DNA of 37,850 bases, taken from contig CALVPP010000007.1 of assembly GCA_944351395.1 (NCBI GenBank), positions 1-37,850 of the forward strand, given 5' to 3'. Made by a program: the position numbers and the translations under genes. The notes under the pieces were generated by a model. The model was not told the origin of the DNA and did no database searches. It saw only the letters and a list, made by a program, of their open reading frames with translations. Below, one piece after another: positions 32,546-37,850 of the stretch. The stretch is from an uncultured Bacilli bacterium (GTDB lineage: Bacteria; Bacillota_I; Bacilli_A; RFN20; CAG-826). Each line of letters starts with the position of its first letter. Positions within the stretch are counted from its first letter, which is position 1.

Positions 32546-33994
32546 CTAACGCTTTTTTGGCGTATAAATAAATTTGTTTTTAATTTGTTCTTTGACGTAA
32601 TAACCTTCTTTGACAAGTGTTTCCATACTCGTCCTAGCGGTTTCATAAGCGCAGCCAAGCGTCTTTTTATATTGTGCAATCGTATAATATTTCCCAAGCG
32701 TACAGTGCCTCGCGTAAAAATATGCTTCGCCACGCTTTAAACGAGGATTAGATTCTAGAAGATGCTCTTCTAATTTTTGTGCATCCTTTTCATCTAAACC
32801 AAGTGATAGATTAGCGATACTAATTGCTTGATTAGGGGCTTCTTGATAAAGAGGAACTTGTCTTTTTTCTAGAGATTCTCCATCCACTGACTCATCTTTT
32901 TCATCAGCATGTATTTTTTCTTCCTCTTCTTTCTTTGCTAGAGCTAAGGAATCGAAAAGATTGATAGGTTCGTCATTAGTTTCTTCCTTTTTCTCGACGA
33001 ACTGTTCTTTCTTTACTTCGCTCATCTGCACGTTTAAGAAAAATTTAGCTAATTCATCGACGACTTTTTCAACATGTGATAAAGCATGGATGAGAAAATA
33101 AGTGATATCGTTAGATTTTTGTACTTCTCTTAAAATAGAATCTAGATTTACATCGTTATGATCGAACAAATTCAAAATATCAATAGCAAAAGCAGATTCA
33201 TCTAAATCAGCCTGAGCGAGCAAGGAAAAGAGAAGCAAAATAGCAATTTCATCGTTGTAATTGTCAAATGGTTTAGCGTAATGAATGTAATAGGCGACGA
33301 TGATTGATTTGACGATGCTTGGTAAATTAGAAGATTGGACGAAACGTAACAAGTCGCCCATCATCTTCTCTAAATATCTAGCTGGTGCATAATCATAAAT
33401 TTTATTTATGATAGCGTTCTGATTAGCGCTTCTAGGATCAAATTCACGATATAGATGAGTAAGCTCATTATTACCGCTTATTGCACTATACAGTTTAGCT
33501 AAATAATCTTCATCAATTGGACTTTGATAAGTCTTTATAGCGAAGCGATAACCATGTAAAAAATGTAATAATTCGATATGATTTTCGTAAAGAGGTACAT
33601 TATTAGGCCCGCTCAATTTTATGAGCGTCTCTTCATCAATTTCAATGCCCTTCACCTTCGCGTACGTCGATAGAATGTTAGATAATAGTTTTTCATGGAC
33701 ATATTGATGAGTAGAAAAACGAAAATTTTTGAGTTTCGCATATTGCATCATATGTTTATTAAGCTTACGCTCGACAGTGTTAGTCAGATTTTGCACAAGT
33801 GAGCACATGACTATATGAAAAGGTCGATTATTTGCATCGTTCAATGGTAATGGTCTTAAAAAATGTTCACGGTAATCCAATATATCATTCCAAAATGTAT
33901 CGACCATCGATGTGCGTAATTCGCGAATGACATCTTGTCTAGTCGCATATATTTCTTCGCTAAAGCGCAGAGCGATACGTTGTTTATCTGCCAT
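32546..33994 (-). CDS. Fic-fold-like protein with degenerate motif and C-terminal winged helix
   Basis: A 482-residue protein. Residues ~135-262 resemble a Fic/Doc helical core: IELLHFLHGYRFAIKTY, FDPRSANQNAIINKIYDYAPA, ARYLEKMMGDLLRFVQ, IVKSIIVAYYIHYAKPFDNYNDEIAILL. Where active Fic proteins have HPFxDGNGRxxR this reads KPFDNYNDEIAI (241-252): catalytic His becomes Lys and the Gly/Arg positions are lost, while PF and one Asn remain. Residues ~320-390 are a charged, probably disordered linker. The last ~75 residues look like the winged helix often found after Fic domains (YYTIAQYKKTLGCAYETARTSMETLVKEG). If this is right, it cannot AMPylate by the usual mechanism and may be a regulator or scaffold. 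AAGGAGG precedes the ATG. It leads a unit with the small membrane protein, hemW and a membrane protein. Confidence 0.55.
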   Translation of the reverse strand: MADKQRIALRFSEEIYATRQDVIRELRTSMVDTFWNDILDYREHFLRPLPLNDANNRPFHIVMCSLVQNLTNTVERKLNKHMMQYAKLKNFRFSTHQYVHEKLLSNILSTYAKVKGIEIDEETLIKLSGPNNVPLYENHIELLHFLHGYRFAIKTYQSPIDEDYLAKLYSAISGNNELTHLYREFDPRSANQNAIINKIYDYAPARYLEKMMGDLLRFVQSSNLPSIVKSIIVAYYIHYAKPFDNYNDEIAILLLFSLLAQADLDESAFAIDILNLFDHNDVNLDSILREVQKSNDITYFLIHALSHVEKVVDELAKFFLNVQMSEVKKEQFVEKKEETNDEPINLFDSLALAKKEEEEKIHADEKDESVDGESLEKRQVPLYQEAPNQAISIANLSLGLDEKDAQKLEEHLLESNPRLKRGEAYFYARHCTLGKYYTIAQYKKTLGCAYETARTSMETLVKEGYYVKEQIKNKFIYTPKKR

Positions 33995-34020
33995 AAATTA
34001 GCGACCTCCTTATTTCAATT

Positions 34021-34036
34021 AAAAGTATATACTTTT
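34021..34036. promoter_or_regulatory. Perfect 16-bp palindrome before the Fic-like gene
   Basis: AAAAGTATATACTTTT lies 26 nt upstream of the ATG of the Fic-like/winged-helix gene, just before its AAGGAGG. Read on the minus strand it contains TATACT, a fair -10. The symmetric placement on a promoter suggests an operator, possibly for the winged-helix protein encoded next to it. The rest of 33995-34110 is AT-rich without other features. Confidence 0.45.
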
Positions 34037-34110
34037 CACTTAAAAAAATAAATAGAAATTAGTAGATAATTAGTAATTTATGTTATTTGGAGAGAAATTT
34101 AAGTCGATGA

Positions 34111-34881
34111 TTATATTTTTTGACGTTTTGTCTTGATATAAATGAAAATGATGTAGCCTAAAGTTAAAATAAAAATGACGATTGCTACCCACTGCGATGG
34201 TGATAATAAGATACTTTGACCTCGATTATCACCTCGATAGAATTCGATGACAAAGCGCGCTAATGCGTAACTTAGTAAATAAAAGATAAAAGCATTTTTT
34301 CGAAAAAATTTAACGCTTAAAGACAATATTAAAATGACGATTAGAGCACTCATCTCGTAAATTTGTGTCGCGTATACTTTTGTCCCTGGTCCATATTCTA
34401 ATGAACTAGGTGCATCATTAGGAAAGACGACACCCGCCCAACTATTAGTTGGTGCACCATAACAGCACCCTGCCGCAAAGCAACCTAATCTTCCTAACGC
34501 ATGAGCGAAAATGACAAAAGGAGTTAATATGTTCAAATAAGATAAAGTATCTAATCGTTTATGTGCTTTTCTAAAAACGCTCATCATGATGATGAAAGAA
34601 ATGCTCGCAAAAAGAAATCCGCCATAAAAGGCAGTTGAAACAAAATAAAATCCACCTCTTTCACCAATTTTTAGTAAACCATCGAAGACGTACCCGCCAA
34701 GATAGCCTAATAACAAAGATATTCCTAAAAATAAAGTGACTAAACCGCTCTCATCGAAAGGAATTTTCTTTTTGAAATATATGAATAAAAAGAATCCAAA
34801 TATCAAAATACTAACTCCGAGCACGAGGAGAAAAGTGTAAGTTGGAATAGAAAATGAACCTATTTGAATCGTCGGGAACAT
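34111..34881 (-). CDS. lgt: Prolipoprotein diacylglyceryl transferase Lgt
   Basis: Lgt transfers diacylglycerol from phosphatidylglycerol to the lipobox cysteine of prolipoproteins at the membrane. The 256-residue protein has about seven helices. The signature reads AHALGRLGCFAAGCCYGAPT (residues 126-145), with the essential Arg131; the downstream ARFVIEFYRGDNRG carries the second conserved Arg. It belongs to the GCFxAGCCYG variant group instead of the GNFINGE type, and the position of E. coli His103 (HGG) is Tyr86 (FYGG). It probably has its own promoter after a strong terminator: TAAAAT lies 7 nt before the ATG and no ribosome binding site is seen. Two lipoproteins are encoded directly upstream. 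Confidence 0.9.
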   Translation of the reverse strand: MFPTIQIGSFSIPTYTFLLVLGVSILIFGFFLFIYFKKKIPFDESGLVTLFLGISLLLGYLGGYVFDGLLKIGERGGFYFVSTAFYGGFLFASISFIIMMSVFRKAHKRLDTLSYLNILTPFVIFAHALGRLGCFAAGCCYGAPTNSWAGVVFPNDAPSSLEYGPGTKVYATQIYEMSALIVILILSLSVKFFRKNAFIFYLLSYALARFVIEFYRGDNRGQSILLSPSQWVAIVIFILTLGYIIFIYIKTKRQKI

Positions 34882-34908
34882 GATATATATTTTATGCGAT
34901 AAAAATAA

Positions 34909-34937
34909 GAAAAAATAGACGGAACGCCTATTTTTTC
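34909..34937 (-). terminator. Terminator of the lipoprotein/membrane-protein cluster
   Basis: GAAAAAATAGACG / CGCCTATTTTTTC (34909-34921 and 34925-34937) forms a 13-bp stem with one wobble pair and a 3-nt loop. U-rich ends exist on both strands. It ends the leftward transcript just before lgt. Confidence 0.8.
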
Positions 34938-34963
34938 AAGAAAAGAAAGGGTGAAGAAGTCCT

Positions 34964-35866
34964 TTAAATGTCGAATAGTGTCTTTTCAGGCTTGACGAAT
35001 GGATGAATTTTTTCAAGCACTGTAAGAATAACGCTGCTTACGACAGAAAGAGCGATGAGACAACTCATCACAATCGTGATGTTAATGCAATAGGAGAAAT
35101 GAAGTGTTCCGGTAACTAGAGAAGAGGAACCCACTACTGTGTCGATCAATTCTTTTCCACCGCTTGCGATGAAGTTATCGTATGTAAGAGGGAGAAGAAT
35201 TAGCGATATGACGATGAGGACGAATGCACCAATTTGAGATAACATACGTACTTTATTATTCTTCAAGAATAAGACTACCCAGTTTACTATGACAGCGATG
35301 ATGAGGAAAATGAAGGACACTAATCCTAAAGCATTAGGACCAAGACCATCAACGCCAAAAATTAAAGAGAAATAACTAATTTTATAGAAATTAGAAACAT
35401 ATGTTATTTCTAGAGAAGTTTCATATATTTCTTGATAATCGATGACTGGAAGAATCATGAAACTCAATGCACCGATGATGAGACCAGTGATAAAGCCAAC
35501 AGCGATGACATTCTTCTCGTGTTCGCTTTTCAATAAGATGATAATTGAACCAAGAGTAGCAAAAACCCCACCAGAAAGGACGAGATATGTATTTAAAGTG
35601 TAACTAGTTAAACCATAACCATAGAGAACAAAATACCAAATGCTACCGATTAACGCTATCGTTCCACCGATGAGAGGTTTTTTAAAAGATAAAGCAGCAC
35701 CGATGACGATGAAGATGGAAATAAGTAAACCATAGAGCCAATCGTGAATCGTGATGAGACTACTTAAGGATTGTGGAGCACACATAGACCACGTAAGCGA
35801 TCCTAACAATCCTAAATAGGCACCGATGAAGACGACAGCTATACCAAACTTTTTCGATATTTTCAT
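34964..35866 (-). CDS. Uncharacterised polytopic membrane protein of the lipoprotein cluster
   Basis: A 300-residue protein, MKISKKFGIAVVFIGAYLGL and onwards, with about eight hydrophobic helices and short polar loops. The two largest exposed loops are near residues 140-165 (DYQEIYETSLEITYVSNFYK) and 240-260. No enzyme or transporter motif is recognised. The ATG at 35866 is preferred: it overlaps the preceding TGA as ATGA, with GGAGG 8 nt upstream. This tight coupling to a lipoprotein gene suggests that the products act together at the membrane, which is inference only. Confidence 0.68.
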   Translation of the reverse strand: MKISKKFGIAVVFIGAYLGLLGSLTWSMCAPQSLSSLITIHDWLYGLLISIFIVIGAALSFKKPLIGGTIALIGSIWYFVLYGYGLTSYTLNTYLVLSGGVFATLGSIIILLKSEHEKNVIAVGFITGLIIGALSFMILPVIDYQEIYETSLEITYVSNFYKISYFSLIFGVDGLGPNALGLVSFIFLIIAVIVNWVVLFLKNNKVRMLSQIGAFVLIVISLILLPLTYDNFIASGGKELIDTVVGSSSLVTGTLHFSYCINITIVMSCLIALSVVSSVILTVLEKIHPFVKPEKTLFDI

Positions 35867-36771
35867 AATGAGGCCTCCGATGCTTCTTCTGTCCAAACGG
35901 TCAAAGAGATGTAATTATTCCAGTTGGAAGTTCTAGATTCAGACGTAATATACGTAGTAACATTATTTTCGGTTTTTGTAAGAGTATCGAAGAAACTTGT
36001 CGCTAGTCCTGTCGATTCACTATAAGCCCAGGTGCGCTCGTGCGTCCAGCCTTCTTGATCAGCAAAGAAATCAATATAATCTTCGATGATAGTCGTATGA
36101 GTACCATCTAGAATGTGTAGACCATAAATTTCAAATAAAACTGTTCTATGACCGTTAGCGTTAAGACCGCGGTGCGTTCTATACGTCGAACCTTTGGTAT
36201 AATGAGGAATGTCAACACCAAGCCATTCTACGAAAACATTAGGATTTTCTTTTCCGGAGAATGGATTAACTTCGCCAGGATGAGCACGACTCGTATCAGA
36301 ACTAACTTTTTCGAAAAGAACTAATAATTCGCTTTCTTGCATCGTCGCTTGAATGACGACGTTTTGCGTCGACATCGTTAAAGTGTTTGAAATGACGACG
36401 CTACCATCATCACTCGTATCGATGAGCCAATACCTTGTTTCTGGTGTCGTATTGACGATAGCACCAAAAGCAAGAGTAAAATCTTCTAATGCAGTTGAAG
36501 GTACACCTTCAATCGTCATGAGTAAGGAAGAAGCTTGATTATTAGTAACCGTGAGGTCTTCTTCGTCTATTAAATATTGATAGGTATAAGTATAAGATGA
36601 ATCTTCTCCATAATTTGGAATGTATCGTTTATCGATACCCATACGCGATGCGATGACTTCAATTGGGAAAGAATTAGATGTCAAAGGACGAGAATCACCT
36701 TTATTTGGTAAACCGCAAGATGATAATAAAATCGCACCTAGAGCAAATATAGCAAAACGACGGATTTTCAT
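35863..36771 (-). CDS. Predicted lipoprotein, unknown function (second of cluster)
   Basis: A 302-residue exported protein. The N-terminus MKIRRFAIFALGAILLSSCG is a lipoprotein signal peptide with lipobox LSSC (lipidated Cys19). The mature part is rich in Ser/Thr/Tyr with predicted beta-strand alternation (YTYTYQYLIDEEDLTVT, FTLAFGAIVNTTPETRYWLI) and contains HPGEVNPFSGKENPNVFVEWLG and YRTHRGLNANGHRTVLFEIYG. No family recognised. Its ribosome binding site AGGAGGT lies inside the last codons of the upstream lipoprotein gene, 2 nt from the stop to its ATG. Confidence 0.75.
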   Translation of the reverse strand: MKIRRFAIFALGAILLSSCGLPNKGDSRPLTSNSFPIEVIASRMGIDKRYIPNYGEDSSYTYTYQYLIDEEDLTVTNNQASSLLMTIEGVPSTALEDFTLAFGAIVNTTPETRYWLIDTSDDGSVVISNTLTMSTQNVVIQATMQESELLVLFEKVSSDTSRAHPGEVNPFSGKENPNVFVEWLGVDIPHYTKGSTYRTHRGLNANGHRTVLFEIYGLHILDGTHTTIIEDYIDFFADQEGWTHERTWAYSESTGLATSFFDTLTKTENNVTTYITSESRTSNWNNYISLTVWTEEASEASL

Positions 36772-36772
36772 A

Positions 36773-37702
36773 TTAACGATTACCTCCTAAAGCGATAGAT
36801 GCAGGCTCTTCTTCAGTTGGAGTATCAGGTTCTTCTGGTTCAACTGGTGCAGGAGGCGCATCATCAAATGGGTTCGTCACATCGACCCATGCGTCATCGA
36901 TGGAAGGAAGACTAATATCGCTCGCTTCAACATCTTCGTAATGTACGACAAAGTAACGACTCATCGACAAATTTGAACTAGTAGCACGGACACGTACGAT
37001 ACCATACACGAATTGATAATCGACGAATTGAATAGCGCGGTCGTTATCATTCTCGCTATAGCGAATATAGAGATTGCCTTCGCCGTTAGAATAGAAATGA
37101 TAGTTGGAATAATCCTTATTTTCTGGGTCAATTTCAATTTCTTCTTTTATTTCAGTAAGTTCGTCATAAGCTAAATCGCCTGTTCCAAAACCTAACAAGG
37201 TTTGACCATTCGTCCAAGCAGCTTCTTCATCTAGAGCATACTGAGTATAAGTATTCGTTACCTGTTCGATACCAAGCGCAGTAACTTCAGCCTCGGTTGC
37301 TTCGACATATTGCGATGAATCATCGACGAAAAAAGTACGAGTCTCATCTACTGCATAAGTTTGACTAACATCATTAAAAGTAGAGATAACTTCGCCTTTT
37401 AAACTGTACTTCAACACCCTCGCGGTGTTATCAAAATATGCAACCCCTTCCGAAGTTGAGTTGTAAGATGTGCTTGAAGAATTACCATTGAGGACGAAAC
37501 GCATGTCGACACGAGCGCTATTAGCCCATTCAAAATTTCGATTTTCCTGCGTTAACTTGATGTCTAAAGCGACTTCCAGTGCTTCGTCGATACCAATTTC
37601 AGGTCCAATAGGATCAAACGGATGAAAAATTGGGTCAGTCGGAGCACAGCTTACAGCAACAAATGCCAAAGGTGCAAATGCTAACAATATTTTTTTGTTC
37701 AT
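36773..37702 (-). CDS. Predicted lipoprotein, unknown function (first of cluster)
   Basis: A 309-residue exported protein. The signal peptide MNKKILLAFAPLAFVAVSCA ends in a lipobox, VSCA (Cys19). The mature protein is acidic and beta-rich (VDMRFVLNGNSSSTSYNSTSEGVAYF, ALKYSLKGEV-like alternation), broadly reminiscent of outer-surface lipoproteins that carry repeated strands, but no family is recognised. A Pro/Glu-rich tail, PAPVEPEEPDTPTEEEP, precedes the C-terminus, whose LGGNR codons double as the ribosome binding site of the next gene. AAGCGGAAGGG lies before the ATG, downstream of TATAAT. Confidence 0.75.
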   Translation of the reverse strand: MNKKILLAFAPLAFVAVSCAPTDPIFHPFDPIGPEIGIDEALEVALDIKLTQENRNFEWANSARVDMRFVLNGNSSSTSYNSTSEGVAYFDNTARVLKYSLKGEVISTFNDVSQTYAVDETRTFFVDDSSQYVEATEAEVTALGIEQVTNTYTQYALDEEAAWTNGQTLLGFGTGDLAYDELTEIKEEIEIDPENKDYSNYHFYSNGEGNLYIRYSENDNDRAIQFVDYQFVYGIVRVRATSSNLSMSRYFVVHYEDVEASDISLPSIDDAWVDVTNPFDDAPPAPVEPEEPDTPTEEEPASIALGGNR

Positions 37703-37729
37703 AAATATGTAAATACCCTTCCGCTTAAA

Positions 37730-37735
37730 ATTATA
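37730..37735 (-). promoter_or_regulatory. -10 element for the lipoprotein cluster
   Basis: A perfect TATAAT on the minus strand gives a leader of about 20 nt before the first lipoprotein ATG. The -35 at 17 nt (TAGATA) is weak. Confidence 0.4.
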
Positions 37736-37793
37736 AATTAACTAATGTTTAATATCTATACATTTTTTTATGGGGTTAATTGAAAAACAAAAT

Positions 37794-37818
37794 GCAACAA
37801 ATCATTTCTCTTTGTTGC
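37794..37818. terminator. Terminator hairpin of a gene beyond the right edge
   Basis: GCAACAAA / TTTGTTGC (37794-37801 and 37811-37818) has a 9-nt loop and T-rich flanks on both strands (TTTTGCCTTTT on plus, ATTTTGTTTTTC on minus). It probably ends a leftward transcript entering from outside the window. No gene is visible in 37703-37850. Confidence 0.6.
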
Positions 37819-37850
37819 TTTTGCCTTTTCAACTTAAATATGCCACTATT

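Noticed and set aside
32524-32733. 69-codon frame inside the Fic-like gene
   Set aside because: No ribosome binding site and it lies within the winged-helix codons of the longer gene.
32546-33994. Toxin-antitoxin module of Fic/Doc type
   Set aside because: The catalytic motif is lost, the protein is far longer than Doc, and no antitoxin-like partner with an inhibitory helix is adjacent.
1-37850. UGA read as tryptophan, as in Mycoplasma
   Set aside because: plsY ends in TGA, trmK and the second lipoprotein gene end in TGA of ATGA overlaps, and Trp is encoded by TGG throughout full-length proteins.
1-37850. CRISPR array, insertion sequence, prophage, tRNA or rRNA
   Set aside because: No regularly spaced repeats, transposase or integrase motifs, or cloverleaf and rRNA sequences were recognised in any intergenic region.

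Overview
The window reads as a chromosomal segment of a low-G+C, small-genome bacterium of the Firmicutes/Tenericutes side of the tree (a Bacilli- or Mollicutes-related lineage such as the uncultured RF39/RFN20-type groups; the exact group is an inference). Support: AT-rich sequence, tightly packed genes with many 1-50 nt overlaps, Gram-positive style ribosome binding sites, a homodimeric glycyl-tRNA synthetase, HrcA/CIRCE heat-shock control, and gene order that follows the Bacillus subtilis chromosome. TGA is a genuine stop here (plsY ends in TGA, and trmK/nif3 share an ATGA), so the Mycoplasma UGA=Trp code is not used. No mobile element, prophage, CRISPR array, rRNA or tRNA was seen.

Layout. 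1-5.9 kb: topoisomerase IV (parE-parC, minus strand) divergent from plsY (plus), an arrangement related to Bacillus plsY-parE-parC. 5.9-7.7 kb: yneF, efp, an MBL-fold hydrolase and rpmG. 7.7-13.3 kb: both iron-sulfur enzymes at the end of the MEP isoprenoid pathway, ispG and ispH (the only plus-strand genes apart from plsY), interleaved with nfo, a DEAD-box helicase, a Nif3-family protein and trmK. 13.3-21.6 kb: the macromolecular-synthesis block rpoD-dnaG-glyS, then recO-era-cdd-ybeY, headed by a C39-peptidase/membrane protein that is not part of this block in Bacillus. 21.6-25.4 kb: rpsU, deoC, rpmF, mtaB and two poorly known genes. 25.5-30.3 kb: hrcA-grpE-dnaK-dnaJ with two CIRCE-like operators around one promoter. 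30.4-34.0 kb: an unknown membrane protein, hemW, a small membrane protein and a Fic-fold-like protein whose catalytic motif is degenerate. 34.1-37.7 kb: lgt, preceded by a cluster of two lipoproteins and a polytopic membrane protein.

How the genes work together. Most of the window is core information processing: transcription initiation (rpoD), replication priming (dnaG), topology (parCE), repair (recO, nfo), ribosome maturation (era, ybeY, rpsU, rpmG, rpmF), translation (efp, glyS, mtaB, trmK) and protein folding. Accessory interest lies in the C39-peptidase/6-TM protein without an ATPase domain, the degenerate Fic-like protein with a 16-bp perfect palindrome in its promoter region, the lipoprotein/membrane-protein cluster next to lgt, and two unknown genes where Bacillus carries rsmE/prmA. 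Regulatory compactness is striking: several terminators include stop codons, one promoter overlaps the terminator before it, and ispG, ispH, the helicase gene and perhaps lgt look like leaderless transcripts.
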